DNA of 64,000 nt from RBG-16-66-20 sp035308765 (GTDB lineage: Bacteria; Pseudomonadota; Gammaproteobacteria; Burkholderiales; SG8-39), in the NCBI GenBank assembly GCA_035308765.1, contig DATGGA010000011.1, positions 43,202 to 107,201 of the forward strand, read 5' to 3'. Position numbers and translations under genes: made by a program. The notes beneath the pieces are model-generated. The model was not told the origin of the DNA. It saw nothing but the letters and a program-made list of their open reading frames with translations, and made no database searches. Numbering within the stretch: the first letter of the stretch is position 1; the number at the start of each line of letters is the position of its first letter. This document shows positions 17,117 to 29,663 of the stretch, piece by piece.

Positions 17117-18715
17117 ATGCACATGTCCAGCCCGCTTCCCCAAGGCGTCTCTATCTCCGGGCAGATCACGCCGGAGTTCTCCCAGATCCTGACGCCGGAA
17201 GCGCTCGCTTTCGTGGCGAAATTGCACCGGCAATTCGAGACGCGCCGCCAGGAGCTGCTGGCGCGGCGAGCGGCGCGGCAAAAGGAATTCGACGCCGGCA
17301 AGCTGCCGGACTTCCTGCCGGAGACGAAGAAAATCCGCGATGCCGAATGGCAGGTGGCGCCGCAGCCGAAAGACATGCTCGATCGCCGCGTCGAGATCAC
17401 CGGTCCCACCGACCGCAAGATGGTGATCAACGCGCTCAACTGCGGCGCCTCCACCTTCATGGCGGACTTCGAGGACGCCAACTGCCCGACGTGGTTCAAC
17501 ATGATCGACGGGCAGATCAACCTGCGCGACGCGGTGCGCCGCGCGATCACGCTCGAGCAGGGCGGCAAGAGCTACAAGCTGAACGAGAAGACCGCGGTGC
17601 TGCTGCCGCGGCCGCGCGGCTGGCACCTGGACGAAAAGCACGTCACCGTCGACGGCGCGGCGGTCTCGGGCGGCATATTCGATTTCGCGCTCTACTTGTT
17701 CCACAATGCTAAGGAGCTGCTGGCGCGCGGCAGCGGGCCGTATTTCTACCTGCCGAAGATGGAGTCGCACCTCGAAGCGCGGCTCTGGAACGAGATTTTT
17801 GTCGTCGCCCAGGAATTTCTGAATTTGCCCGGGGGAACGATAAAAGCCACCTGCCTCATCGAAACGCTGGTCGCCGCGTTCGAGATGGAAGAATTCCTCT
17901 GGGAACTGAAGGACCACTCGGCCGGGCTGAACATCGGCCGCTGGGACTACATCTTTTCCTGCATCAAGAAGCTCCGCAGCAACAAGGATTTCTGCCTGGC
18001 GGACCGCGCCCAGGTCGGCATGACCTCGCCGTTCATGCGCGCCTACGCGCTGCTGCTGGTCAAGACCTGCCACCGGCGCGGCGCGCCGGCGATGGGCGGC
18101 ATGGCGGCGCAGATCCCGATCAAGAACGACCCGGCGGCGAACGAGGCGGCGATGGACAAGGTGCGCCAGGACAAGCTGCGTGAAGTGACCGACGGCTGCG
18201 ACGGCACCTGGGTGGCGCACCCGGCGCTGGTGCCGATCGCGAGGGAAGTGTTCGACAAGCACATGCCGCAGCCGAACCAGTACGGCAAGCAGCGGCCCGA
18301 CGTTGACGTGGCAGCGAAGGATCTGCTCGATTTCAAGCCCGCCGCGCCGATCACCGAAGCGGGCGTGCGCAACAACATTTCCGTCGGCGTCCAGTACCTG
18401 GGCGCCTGGCTCGCGGGCAACGGCTGCGTGCCGGTGTTCAACCTGATGGAGGACGCGGCGACCGCCGAAATTTCGCGCTCGCAGATCTGGCAATGGATCC
18501 GCTCGCCCAGGGGCGTGCTCGACGACGGCCGCAAGGTGACCGTGGAGCTCTTCCGCTGCCTGCTCGCCGATGAGCTGCCGAAAGTCCGCAGTTACCTGGG
18601 CGAGGAGGCCTGGAAGGCCGGCAAGTATGAAGACGGCGCCAGGTTGTTCGAGAAAATCACCGCCGGCGACTACGTCGAGTTCCTGACGCTTCCCGCTTAC
18701 CAGCTCATAGACTGA
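17117..18715 (+). CDS. aceB: Malate synthase A
   Basis: A 532-residue glyoxylate-cycle enzyme condensing acetyl-CoA and glyoxylate to malate. FMADFEDANCPTW, ATCLIETLVAAFEMEE and LNIGRWDYIFSCIKKL are malate synthase A signatures, and the length is typical of isoform A. Start ATG 17117, or 17123 two codons later, follows a -10 with no visible ribosome site. No isocitrate lyase gene lies nearby. It is convergent with xthA, 9 bp apart. Confidence 0.96.
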   Translation: MHMSSPLPQGVSISGQITPEFSQILTPEALAFVAKLHRQFETRRQELLARRAARQKEFDAGKLPDFLPETKKIRDAEWQVAPQPKDMLDRRVEITGPTDRKMVINALNCGASTFMADFEDANCPTWFNMIDGQINLRDAVRRAITLEQGGKSYKLNEKTAVLLPRPRGWHLDEKHVTVDGAAVSGGIFDFALYLFHNAKELLARGSGPYFYLPKMESHLEARLWNEIFVVAQEFLNLPGGTIKATCLIETLVAAFEMEEFLWELKDHSAGLNIGRWDYIFSCIKKLRSNKDFCLADRAQVGMTSPFMRAYALLLVKTCHRRGAPAMGGMAAQIPIKNDPAANEAAMDKVRQDKLREVTDGCDGTWVAHPALVPIAREVFDKHMPQPNQYGKQRPDVDVAAKDLLDFKPAAPITEAGVRNNISVGVQYLGAWLAGNGCVPVFNLMEDAATAEISRSQIWQWIRSPRGVLDDGRKVTVELFRCLLADELPKVRSYLGEEAWKAGKYEDGARLFEKITAGDYVEFLTLPAYQLID

Positions 18716-18724
18716 GCTGGTTAC

Positions 18725-19489
18725 TCAGGAAAACTCGGCGATCACGGGTGCGTGGTCGGAAGGCCGCTCGAGCTTGCGCGGCTCCTTGTCGACGGTGCTG
18801 CTGGTGCAGCGCGCGGCGAGTCCCGCCGAGACCAGGATATGGTCGATGCGCAGGCCCGCGTTGCGCCGGAACCCCATCATGCGGTAGTCCCACCAGGAGT
18901 AGATTTTTTCCGGCTGTTCGAAAAGGCGGAACGCATCTTTCAGGCCCAGGCCCAGCAGCGCGCCCCATGCAGCGCGCTCGGGCTCGGAGACATGCACCTG
19001 TCCTTCCCAGGCCTTCGGGTCGTGCACGTCGCGGTCTTCGGGCGCGACGTTGAAGTCTCCTGCCACCGCGAGCTGCGCATGGCGCGCCATTTCCGCAGCC
19101 AGATACTCCCTGAGCGCGGCGAACCAGCGCAGCTTGTAGGCATATTTGTCCGAGCCGACCGCCTGCCCGTTCGGGCAGTAGACGCAGACCACCCGGATTC
19201 CGGCAACGGTCGCCGCGATGACGCGCTTGTGATCGTCGGCGAAGCCGGGCATTCCCATGCTCACGTCGGACAAACCGGTGCGCGCGAGAATCGCGACGCC
19301 GTTATAGGTTTTCTGCCCGGAGAACGCCGCCTGGTAGCCGGCTGCTTCGAGTTCCGCGCGCGGGAATTTCGGATCTTCGAGCTTGAGTTCCTGCAGGCAG
19401 ACGATATCGGGCTTCGCTTTTGCGAGCCAGTCAGTGAGATGCGGCAGGCGGACCTTCAGCGAATTGACGTTCCACGCCGCAAGCTTCAT
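18725..19489 (-). CDS. xthA: Exodeoxyribonuclease III / AP endonuclease
   Basis: A 254-residue EEP-fold nuclease of base excision repair. The metal and catalytic residues are visible in WNVNSLKVRL (Asn), CLQELKLED (Glu), YCPNGQ (Tyr), GDFNVAPEDRDV (Asp, Asn) and the C-terminal SDHAPVIAEF (Asp-His). Length fits XthA. It is the last gene of the minus-strand folD-prlC-glutaredoxin-xthA run, 15 bp after the glutaredoxin gene. Confidence 0.95.
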   Translation of the reverse strand: MKLAAWNVNSLKVRLPHLTDWLAKAKPDIVCLQELKLEDPKFPRAELEAAGYQAAFSGQKTYNGVAILARTGLSDVSMGMPGFADDHKRVIAATVAGIRVVCVYCPNGQAVGSDKYAYKLRWFAALREYLAAEMARHAQLAVAGDFNVAPEDRDVHDPKAWEGQVHVSEPERAAWGALLGLGLKDAFRLFEQPEKIYSWWDYRMMGFRRNAGLRIDHILVSAGLAARCTSSTVDKEPRKLERPSDHAPVIAEFS

Positions 19490-19504
19490 CTTGCGACCGC
19501 AGCT

Positions 19505-20149
19505 CTACTTGGCGTCGCCGGGTACGCTGTACTGTCCGGGCCTGGGGGGCGGGCCAGTGACGCTGCCCGTATCGTATGGTCCCGCCTTGACCGCCGGCTC
19601 GGCCGCAGCGGGCTTGGCCGCCGCCTTGGCCTCGGGCGAACCCTCCGGCGGCGGCGGCGCGCTCTGCGATCGCGCCGGCACCAAGCCTGCCTGGGGATAG
19701 CCTGCGGAATCGAGCAAGCTGTTATAGGCGCCCGGCTCAAAACCCTTTTGTACCGACCGGCCGACCGTCAGCACCGGAACTTGTTCGGCGCTCCCAGCGA
19801 CAGCTTTCAATTTCGCCTGGCTTGCCTCGTCCCAGACCTGGACTTCGGTAAACGGAATGCCGCGCTTGTTGAACAGTGCGCGTGCCTGGTTGCAAGCTTC
19901 CTTGCAGGTTGGCGAGGAATAGAACGTGACGGGAAAGTCCTTTCGAGCGCGCGCAACTGAGTACGGAAGCGTCTCGGCAGGACCGGCGCTGGATGCGGGG
20001 AGGTTTTCCTTGCGCACGTCCTTCGCACCCGGAGGCGGGGGCGTGTCGGTGAACTGGACGCGTCCTTTGTCGTCCACCCAGCGGTAGGGCTGCGCCAGCG
20101 CGAGCCCGGCGAAGCAGCACAGCGCGATCAAAATTCCCTGCCGAATCAT
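19505..20149 (-). CDS. DUF4124-glutaredoxin fusion protein, exported
   Basis: A 214-residue protein with a signal peptide (about 1-19). A DUF4124 region follows (YRWVDDKGRVQFTDTPPPP), then a glutaredoxin-like domain from about 73 (FPVTFYSSPTCKEACNQARA). The active site is CKEAC, a CX3C instead of the usual CXXC. The C-terminal 50 residues are low-complexity and rich in Pro and Ala. It should act in the periplasm, possibly in thiol exchange; the substrate is unknown. ATG 20149 overlaps the prlC stop. Confidence 0.8.
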   Translation of the reverse strand: MIRQGILIALCCFAGLALAQPYRWVDDKGRVQFTDTPPPPGAKDVRKENLPASSAGPAETLPYSVARARKDFPVTFYSSPTCKEACNQARALFNKRGIPFTEVQVWDEASQAKLKAVAGSAEQVPVLTVGRSVQKGFEPGAYNSLLDSAGYPQAGLVPARSQSAPPPPEGSPEAKAAAKPAAAEPAVKAGPYDTGSVTGPPPRPGQYSVPGDAK

Positions 20150-22173
20150 GCAGTAATCATACCACTGTGCCTGAGCAGCGCATCCACGCTCGGCTCGCGG
20201 CCGCGGAAGGCGCGGAATGAATCCGCCGCCGGGCGGCTGCCGCCGACAGCGAGAATTTCGTCACGGAATCTGCGTCCCGCGTCCGGGTTGAGCACGCCCT
20301 GTTCTTCGAACATGCTGTAGGCGTCCGCAGAGAGCACTTCGGCCCACTTGTAGCTGTAGTAGCCCGCCGCGTAGCCGCCGGCGAAGATGTGGGAAAAGCT
20401 GTTCGGGAAACGGTTCCATGCCGGCGGCACCAGCACGGCGACTTCGTGGCGGACTTCGTCGAGCAGCGCCTGCGCGGTGTGTCCGCCCGCAGGATCGAAG
20501 TCCGAATGCAGGCGCATGTCGAAGATCGAGAATTCGAGCTGGCGCAGCATGTCGAGCCCGGACTGGAAGTTCTTTGCCGCGATCATCTTGTCGTAGAGCG
20601 CGCGCGGCAGCGGCTCGTTGCTGTCGACATGCCGCGTCATGCCGCGCAGCACGTCCCATTCCCAGCAGAAGTTCTCCATGAACTGGCTGGGCAGCTCTAC
20701 GGCATCCCACTCGACCCCGTTGATGCCCGCGACGCCGAGTTCCTCCACGCGCGTCAGCATGTGGTGCAAGCCATGGCCGAACTCGTGGAAAAGGGTGATG
20801 ACGTCGTCATGCGTCAGCAGCGCCGGCTTGCCGCCGATCGGACGCGAGAAGTTGCAGTTGAGATACGTGACCGGCGTCTGGATCCCGTCGTCGACCCGGC
20901 GCCGCGAGATCGCGCCGTCCATCCACGCGCCGCCGCGCTTGGTGTCGCGCGCGTAGAGATCGAGGTAGAACTGGCCGATCATCTCGCCAGAGGCGGTCCG
21001 GATATCGAAGAAGCGCACGTCCTCGTGCCATACCGGCGCCGCGGATTGCGCGATGCGCACGCCGTAGAGGGCCTCCACCAGCTTGAACATGCCCGGCACC
21101 ACCTGCGTCTCCGGGAAGTACTGCTTCACCTCCTGGTCCGAGAAGGCATAGCGCTGGATGCGCAGCTTCTCCGAGGCGTAGCCCAGGTCCCAAGATTCGA
21201 GCGTGGCAAGACCGACTTCCTTCGCGGCGAAGGCTTTCAGCTGCGCGAGATCCTTGTCGGCGAATGGCCGGGCGCGCGCGGCGAGGTCGCGCAGAAATTC
21301 GAGCACTTGCGCCGGTGTCTGCGCCATCTTCGGCACCAGGGACACCTCCGCGAAGTTCGCATAGCCCAGCAGCGTGGCAACCTCCTTCTTCAGCTTGAGC
21401 GTGCGCGCGATGAGCGGCGCGTTGTCCCATTCCGCCTTGCCGATTTCGGAAGCGCGCGTAGCGCTTGCGCGATACATCGTTTCACGCAGCACGCGGTCCT
21501 CCGCGTACTGCAATACCGGCCAGTACGAGGGCATGTGCAGCGTGAACTTCCAGCCCGGCTTGCCGTCTCTTTCTGCAGCTTCGCGCGCCGCATGCAACGC
21601 ATCGGCCGGGATGCCGGCGAGGCGTTTCTCGTCCTCGATCACGAGCGCGTAGGCGTTGGTCGCATCGAGCACGTTCTCGGAGAACTTTGCCTCCAGCGAG
21701 GCCAGTTCTTCCTGAATGGCCGCATAGCGCGGCTTCACCGCATCGGGAAGCTCAGCGCCGCCCAGCCGGAAATCGCGCAGCGCGTTCTCCACCATTTTCT
21801 TGCGCGCGGGGGTAAGAGACGAGAATCCGGGCGCAGCCGTCAATGCGCGATACTTCTCGAACAGGCGCTGGCTCTGGCCCAGTTCAGTCCAGAACTGGGT
21901 GATCTTCGACAGGCTCGCGTTGTAGGCCTCGCGTAGCGGCGGCGAATCCAGCACGGCGTGCAGGTGACCGACCTGGCCCCAGGCGCGCGATAGCCGCTCG
22001 GTCGCGTCTTCCAACGGCTTCACGAACCCTTCCCAAGTCGCGGGCGCTTCCTCCGCGCGCTTCATCGCCGCGCGCGCTTCGGCGAGCAACTGTTCCATGG
22101 CTGGGCCGACGTGTTCCGGTTTGATATCGGAAAAACGCGGCAATCCGGAAAAATCCAGGAGAGGGTTACTCAA
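20146..22173 (-). CDS. prlC: Oligopeptidase A (M3 metallopeptidase)
   Basis: A 675-residue zinc peptidase that degrades short peptides in the cytoplasm. LFHEFGHGLHHML holds the HEXXH zinc motif, with the third ligand Glu expected about 25 residues later in the GVEWDAVELPSQFMENF segment. The N-terminal FSGLPRFSDIKPEHVGPAME is standard for OpdA. The start appears to be TTG at 22173, overlapping the folD stop by 8 bp. The length is typical. Confidence 0.94.
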   Translation of the reverse strand: MSNPLLDFSGLPRFSDIKPEHVGPAMEQLLAEARAAMKRAEEAPATWEGFVKPLEDATERLSRAWGQVGHLHAVLDSPPLREAYNASLSKITQFWTELGQSQRLFEKYRALTAAPGFSSLTPARKKMVENALRDFRLGGAELPDAVKPRYAAIQEELASLEAKFSENVLDATNAYALVIEDEKRLAGIPADALHAAREAAERDGKPGWKFTLHMPSYWPVLQYAEDRVLRETMYRASATRASEIGKAEWDNAPLIARTLKLKKEVATLLGYANFAEVSLVPKMAQTPAQVLEFLRDLAARARPFADKDLAQLKAFAAKEVGLATLESWDLGYASEKLRIQRYAFSDQEVKQYFPETQVVPGMFKLVEALYGVRIAQSAAPVWHEDVRFFDIRTASGEMIGQFYLDLYARDTKRGGAWMDGAISRRRVDDGIQTPVTYLNCNFSRPIGGKPALLTHDDVITLFHEFGHGLHHMLTRVEELGVAGINGVEWDAVELPSQFMENFCWEWDVLRGMTRHVDSNEPLPRALYDKMIAAKNFQSGLDMLRQLEFSIFDMRLHSDFDPAGGHTAQALLDEVRHEVAVLVPPAWNRFPNSFSHIFAGGYAAGYYSYKWAEVLSADAYSMFEEQGVLNPDAGRRFRDEILAVGGSRPAADSFRAFRGREPSVDALLRHSGMITA

Positions 22174-23017
22174 TCGACATCTCCGCAGCGCGCACAGTGT
22201 TGACTATAAGCATGGCGACGGTCATCGGACCGACGCCGCCTGGAACGGGGGTGATGCTCCCGGCGATTTCCCTCACCGCCGCAAAGTCCACGTCGCCGGC
22301 GAGTTTGCCGTCCGGCAGCCGGTTGGTGCCGACGTCGATTACGCAGGCTCCGGGTTTGACCATGTCCGCAGTGATGAGTTTCGCGCGGCCGGCCGCGGCG
22401 ACGAGAACGTCGGCCTGCCTCGTCGCCGCCGCGAGATCCGCGCTCTTCGAATGGCAGATGGTGACGGTCGCGTCCTTTTGCAATAGCAGCAGCGCGAGCG
22501 GCTTGCCGACGATGGTCGAGCGGCCGACGATCGTCGCGCTCTTGCCGGCAAGCGCCACGCCGGCGTGCTCGAGCAGCCGCATGACGCCGGCCGGGGTTCC
22601 GGGGACGAACCCGGGAAGTCCCTGCACCAGGGCGCCCAGGTTCACGGCATGAAAGCCGTCGACGTCCTTCGCCGGCGACACTGCGGCGAGAATCCGGGCC
22701 GAGTTCAGCTGCCGCGGCAGCGGCAGCTGCACCAGTATTCCGTGCACCTGCGGATCGGCGTTCAGCTGCGCCACTAGTTCCAGCAGAGCGGATTCGGAAA
22801 CGCCCGCCGGAAATTGATGGACTTCGGAACGGACTCCGGTTTCCTCGCAGGCGCGCGCCTTGTTTCGCACGTAGACGCGCGAGGCCGGATCGTCTCCGGC
22901 GAGTACGGCGGCGAGCCCGGGCCGTACCCCGCGTGCCGCGAGCGAATCCACCGCGCTTTTTTGCGCCGCGCGCACAGCTGCGGCGAGTGATTTTCCGTCG
23001 ATGATTTTGGCGAGCAT
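22166..23017 (-). CDS. folD: Methylenetetrahydrofolate dehydrogenase/cyclohydrolase
   Basis: A 283-residue bifunctional enzyme of one-carbon metabolism. YVRNKARACEETGV contains the catalytic Lys, VQLPLPRQL the folate-site motif, GRSTIVGKP the NADP loop, and TPVPGGVGPMTVAML the C-terminal signature. It heads the folD-prlC-glutaredoxin-xthA operon. A TATAGT on the minus strand ends 5 nt before ATG 23017, so a leaderless mRNA is possible; no Shine-Dalgarno is visible. Confidence 0.96.
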   Translation of the reverse strand: MLAKIIDGKSLAAAVRAAQKSAVDSLAARGVRPGLAAVLAGDDPASRVYVRNKARACEETGVRSEVHQFPAGVSESALLELVAQLNADPQVHGILVQLPLPRQLNSARILAAVSPAKDVDGFHAVNLGALVQGLPGFVPGTPAGVMRLLEHAGVALAGKSATIVGRSTIVGKPLALLLLQKDATVTICHSKSADLAAATRQADVLVAAAGRAKLITADMVKPGACVIDVGTNRLPDGKLAGDVDFAAVREIAGSITPVPGGVGPMTVAMLIVNTVRAAEMSIE

Positions 23018-23021
23018 GGCA

Positions 23022-23048
23022 TACTATAAAACCACAAACAGGAGGACA
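23022..23048 (+). promoter_or_regulatory. Divergent folD/aceE start region with strong aceE ribosome site
   Basis: TACTAT at 23022-23027 is a moderate -10 toward aceE, and overlapping bases read TATAGT toward folD. AGGAGG at 23040-23045, 5 nt before ATG 23051, is one of the best Shine-Dalgarno sequences in the window. This contrasts with the absent one on the folD side. Confidence 0.5.
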
Positions 23049-23050
23049 CC

Positions 23051-25734
<2,684 letters not shown>

Positions 25735-25738
<4 letters not shown>

Positions 25739-27015
25739 AGGAAATTCAGGTCCCGGACATCGGCGACTTCAAGGACGTCGAGGTCATCGAAATCCTGGTG
25801 AAGCCCGGCGATGCGGTCGCCAGGGAGCAGTCGCTGGTGTCGCTCGAGTCCGACAAGGCGACGATGGAGATCCCGTCGCCCGAGGCGGGCGTGGTGAAGG
25901 AATTGAAGATCAAGGTGGGCGACAAGGTTTCCCAGGGGTCGCTGTTGCTGATGCTGGAGCCGGGCGGGGCGGCTCCCACGGTGGTTGAAAACGCGGCCGA
26001 AAAAAAGCCTGTTGCTGTAAAGGAAAGTCCCCCGATTCCGGCTGTCATGCCCCGCGTCGAACCGGTTCCCGCGGAACCCAAGGATGCGGTGACCTCGCTG
26101 CCGCACGCGAGCCCGTCGATCCGGAAATTCGCGCGCGAACTGGGCGTCGATCTGGGCAGGGTGCAGGGCAGCGGGCCCAAGGGCCGCATTCTTGCGGAAG
26201 ACGTGCAGGCCTACGTGAAGGGAGCGCTCGCGGGAAAGCCTGCGCTCGCTACGGCGCCTGCCGCCAAGGGTGGTGGGCTCGACGTGCTGCCTTGGCCGGA
26301 AGTGGATTTCGGCAAATTCGGCCCTATCGAATTGAAGCCGCGCTCGCGCATCAAGAAGCTCTCGGCCGCTAACCTGCATCGCAACTGGGTGATGATCCCG
26401 CACGTCACGCAGTTCGACGAGGCCGACATCACCGACCTGGAAGCGTTCCGCAAATCCAATACCGCGGAAACGGAGAAGCAGGGCTTCAAGCTGACGATGC
26501 TCGCGTTCCTGATCAAGGCGAGCGTGACGGCGCTGAGGCAATTCCCCGATTTCAACGCCTCCATCGACAAATCGGGCGAGAACCTGGTGATGAAGAAGTA
26601 CTTCCACATCGGCGTTGCCGTCGACACCCCGGAGGGCCTGGTGGTGCCGGTGGTGCGCGACGCCGACCGCAAGGGCGTGTTTGACCTCGCGCGCGAGCTG
26701 TCCGATATATCGAAGGCGGCGCGCGACAAGAAGCTGAAGGCGGGCGACATGCAGGGGGGGACCTTCTCGATATCGAGCCTGGGCGGCATCGGCGGCAGCT
26801 CGTTCACGCCGATCATCAACGCGCCGGAAGTCGCGATCCTGGGCGTGTCGAAATCGGTCATGCGTCCGGTGTGGAACGGCAAGGAGTTCGCGCCGCGCCT
26901 GATATTGCCGCTGTCGCTGTCCTACGACCATCGCGTGATCGACGGCGCGATGGGCGCGCGCTTTACCGCCTACCTCTCCAACGTGCTCTCCGATATCCGC
27001 CGGACGCTGCTCTAG
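25735..27015 (+). CDS. aceF: Dihydrolipoamide acetyltransferase (E2 of pyruvate dehydrogenase)
   Basis: A 426-residue E2 core subunit. A single lipoyl domain (about 1-75) has Lys41 in ESDKATME. A hinge and the peripheral-subunit-binding domain (about 119-160, SPSIRKFARELGVDL) follow, then the catalytic acetyltransferase domain with DHRVIDGA and His near 399. Many proteobacterial AceF proteins carry two or three lipoyl domains; here one is in AceF and another in LpdA. ATG 25735 overlaps the aceE stop. Confidence 0.96.
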
Positions 27016-28719
27016 ATGGCGCAGCTTGTCGAGGTAAAGGTTCCCGACATCGGCGACTTCAAGGATGTCGAAGTCATCGAAGTGCTGGTGAAGCCCGGCG
27101 ATACCGTCGCCAAGGAACAGTCGCTGGTATCGCTCGAGTCGGACAAGGCGTCGATGGAGATCCCGTCGCCGCAGGCCGGCGTGGTGAAGGAACTGGTGGC
27201 CAAGCTGGGCGACAAGGTGTCGCAGGGTTCGGTTATTTTGAAGCTCGAACCCGGAGAACAAGAAAAATCTCCGGAAGAAAAACCCAAACCAGCAGCGGCC
27301 CAGCCGGTACAAAACAGTCCCAGCTTCGATTGCGACATGCTGGTGCTCGGTTCCGGGCCGGGCGGCTACTCGGCGGCGTTCCGCGCCGCGGACCTCGGCA
27401 TGAAGACCATCCTGGTCGAGCGCTACCCGGTGCTCGGCGGCGTATGCCTGAACGTGGGCTGCATACCGTCCAAGGCGCTGCTGCACACCGCGGCGATCAT
27501 GGACGCCGCGAGCGAGCTGGCCGATCACGGCGTCGCGTTCGGCGAGCCGAAGATCGATCTCGACAAGCTGCGCACCTTCAAGGGCAGGGCGGTCGGCAAG
27601 CTCACGGGCGGCCTTGCCTCGATGGCGAAGCTGCGCAAGGTGACGGTTGTCGAGGGCCTGGGTTCTTTTGCCGATTCTCATCATTTGCTCGTGAAAACAA
27701 GGCAAGGAGACAAAACCCTCAGTTTCGACAATGCAATCATCGCCGCGGGCTCGCAGGCGGCGAAGCTGCCGTTCCTGCCCGAGGACCCGCGCATCGTGGA
27801 TTCGACCGGCGCGCTGGAACTGCGCAGCCTGCCGAAGAAGCTGCTCGTCATCGGCGGCGGCATCATCGGCCTGGAAATGGGCACGGTCTACTCGACGCTG
27901 GGCGCGCGCCTCGACGTGGTGGAAATGCTCGACGGCCTGATGCTGGGCGCCGACCGGGATCTCGTCGCCGTCTGGCAGAAATTCAATGCCGGCCGCTTCG
28001 ACCGCGTGATGCTGAAGACGAAGACGACCAAGGCCGAAGCGACCAAACAGGGGATCAAGGTCTCGTTCGACCAGGGCGATCCCGGCCTGTACGACATGAT
28101 CCTGGTCTCGGTCGGCCGTACGCCGAACGGAAAAAAGGTCGGCGCCGAGAGCGCGGGCGTGACGGTGAACGAGCGGGGCTTCATCCCGGTGGACAAGCAG
28201 ATGCGCACCAACGTGCCGAACATCTATGCCATCGGCGACATCGCCGGCAACCCGATGCTCGCGCATAAGGCCGTCCATGAGGGGCACGTGGCGGCGGAAG
28301 CGGCGGCGGGTCAGAAATCCTTTTTCGACGCCCGCGTCGTGCCGTCGGTCGCCTATACCGATCCCGAGATCGCATGGGTCGGGTTGACCGAAGACGAGGC
28401 GAAGAAGGCGGGGACGAAGGTCGGCGTGGCAAAGTTTCCCTGGGCTGCCTCCGGGCGCGCCATCGCCAATGCGCGCGACGAAGGCTTCACCAAGCTGATA
28501 TTCGATGCGGTGACCCACCGCATCGTTGGCGGTGGCATCGTCGGCACCGGCGCCGGGGATTTGATCAGCGAGCTTGCGCTGGCGGTGGAGATGGGCGCGG
28601 ATGCCACCGATATCGGCAAGACCATCCACCCGCACCCGACGCTGGGCGAATCGGTCGGCATGGCCGCCGAACTCTTCGAAGGCGTCTGCACCGACCTGCC
28701 GCCGCAAAAGAAGAAATGA
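27016..28719 (+). CDS. lpdA: Dihydrolipoyl dehydrogenase with N-terminal lipoyl domain
   Basis: A 567-residue flavoprotein (E3) that reoxidises dihydrolipoamide with NAD+. Residues 5-79 form a lipoyl domain with Lys44, about 85% identical by eye to that of AceF. An Ala/Pro/Lys-rich linker leads to the FAD domain (LVLGSGPGGYSAAFRAADLG). The redox disulfide is GGVCLNVGCIPSK. The C-terminal active-site His lies in TIHPHPTLGES. Lipoyl-E3 fusions are known in Neisseria and other betaproteobacteria. It begins immediately after the aceF stop and overlaps rpiA. Confidence 0.96.
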   Translation: MAQLVEVKVPDIGDFKDVEVIEVLVKPGDTVAKEQSLVSLESDKASMEIPSPQAGVVKELVAKLGDKVSQGSVILKLEPGEQEKSPEEKPKPAAAQPVQNSPSFDCDMLVLGSGPGGYSAAFRAADLGMKTILVERYPVLGGVCLNVGCIPSKALLHTAAIMDAASELADHGVAFGEPKIDLDKLRTFKGRAVGKLTGGLASMAKLRKVTVVEGLGSFADSHHLLVKTRQGDKTLSFDNAIIAAGSQAAKLPFLPEDPRIVDSTGALELRSLPKKLLVIGGGIIGLEMGTVYSTLGARLDVVEMLDGLMLGADRDLVAVWQKFNAGRFDRVMLKTKTTKAEATKQGIKVSFDQGDPGLYDMILVSVGRTPNGKKVGAESAGVTVNERGFIPVDKQMRTNVPNIYAIGDIAGNPMLAHKAVHEGHVAAEAAAGQKSFFDARVVPSVAYTDPEIAWVGLTEDEAKKAGTKVGVAKFPWAASGRAIANARDEGFTKLIFDAVTHRIVGGGIVGTGAGDLISELALAVEMGADATDIGKTIHPHPTLGESVGMAAELFEGVCTDLPPQKKK

Positions 28720-29381
28720 CCCAGGACGAGCTGAAAAAGCAGGTCGCCGAGGCGGCGCTCAAGTACGTCGTCGAAGACGCCGTGGTTGGCGTGGGCTCGG
28801 GATCGACGGTGAATCTGTTCATCGACGCGCTGGCGAAAATGAAGGGCCGTATCGAAGGCGCGGTCGCAGCGTCGGAGGCAAGCGCGGAACGCCTGAAAAA
28901 GCACGGCATTCGCGTCTTTGACCTGAACAGCGTGAACGAGCTGCAGGTCTACGTGGACGGCGCGGACGAAATCACCGAGCACCTGCACATGATCAAGGGC
29001 GGCGGCGGCGCGCTGACGCGCGAGAAAATCGTCGCCGCGGTGGCGAAGACCTTCGTCTGCATCTGCGATGCATCCAAGCTGGTGCCGGTGCTGGGGAAAT
29101 TTCCCCTGCCGCTGGAAGTGATTCCCATGGCGCGAAGCCACGTCGGGCGGGAGATGCTCCGGCGCAGGGCGCAGCCCGTGCTGCGCGAGAATTTCAGGAC
29201 CGATAACGGCAACCTGATCCTCGATTGCCACGGCCTCACGATCCTAGACCCGGCTGCGCTGGAGACAGAGCTGAACGGCATTGCCGGTGTCGTGACAAAC
29301 GGGCTGTTCGCGCGACGTGGCGCGGATGTATTGCTGCTGGGAACCCCGGAAGGGGTCAAGACTTACAAGAAGAAGGTCTAA
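28716..29381 (+). CDS. rpiA: Ribose-5-phosphate isomerase A
   Basis: A 221-residue pentose-phosphate isomerase. VGVGSGSTVNLFIDAL and VDGADEI are the phosphate-binding and catalytic motifs, with KGGGGALTREKI following. ATG 28716 overlaps the lpdA stop, so it may be co-expressed with the pyruvate dehydrogenase operon. Its stop codon overlaps that of convergent yggX within CTAA. Confidence 0.96.
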   Translation: MTQDELKKQVAEAALKYVVEDAVVGVGSGSTVNLFIDALAKMKGRIEGAVAASEASAERLKKHGIRVFDLNSVNELQVYVDGADEITEHLHMIKGGGGALTREKIVAAVAKTFVCICDASKLVPVLGKFPLPLEVIPMARSHVGREMLRRRAQPVLRENFRTDNGNLILDCHGLTILDPAALETELNGIAGVVTNGLFARRGADVLLLGTPEGVKTYKKKV

Positions 29382-29650
29382 TCCTTCGGCGGCACGTAGC
29401 CCTGGGCGACATCGGCGCCGTCGCCGAAGAAATGCTTCTCCATCTGCTCGGCAAGGTACTTTCGCGCGCGTATGTCGGCGAGGTTGAGCCGGTTTTCGTT
29501 CACCAGCATGGTCTGGTGCTTGAGCCACGCCGCCCAGGCTTCCTTGGAGACGTTGTCGAAAATCCGCTTGCCGAGTTCGCCCGGATAGGTCGGGCGGTCC
29601 AGTCCTTCGGCCTCGCGGCCGAGTTTCACGCACTTCACCATTCTTGCCAT
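29378..29650 (-). CDS. yggX: Probable Fe(2+)-trafficking protein YggX
   Basis: A 90-residue cytoplasmic protein starting ARMVKCVKLGREAEGLDRP with the conserved Cys of the family. It protects iron-sulfur clusters from oxidative damage in enterics. It follows argA by 13 bp on the same strand. Confidence 0.95.
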   Translation of the reverse strand: MARMVKCVKLGREAEGLDRPTYPGELGKRIFDNVSKEAWAAWLKHQTMLVNENRLNLADIRARKYLAEQMEKHFFGDGADVAQGYVPPKD

Positions 29651-29663
29651 GAGGGATAAAAAC

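Noticed and set aside
18712..18728. Small hairpin CTGAG...CTCAG between aceB and xthA as a bidirectional terminator
   Set aside because: A 5-bp stem with no following T-run on either strand is too weak to call.
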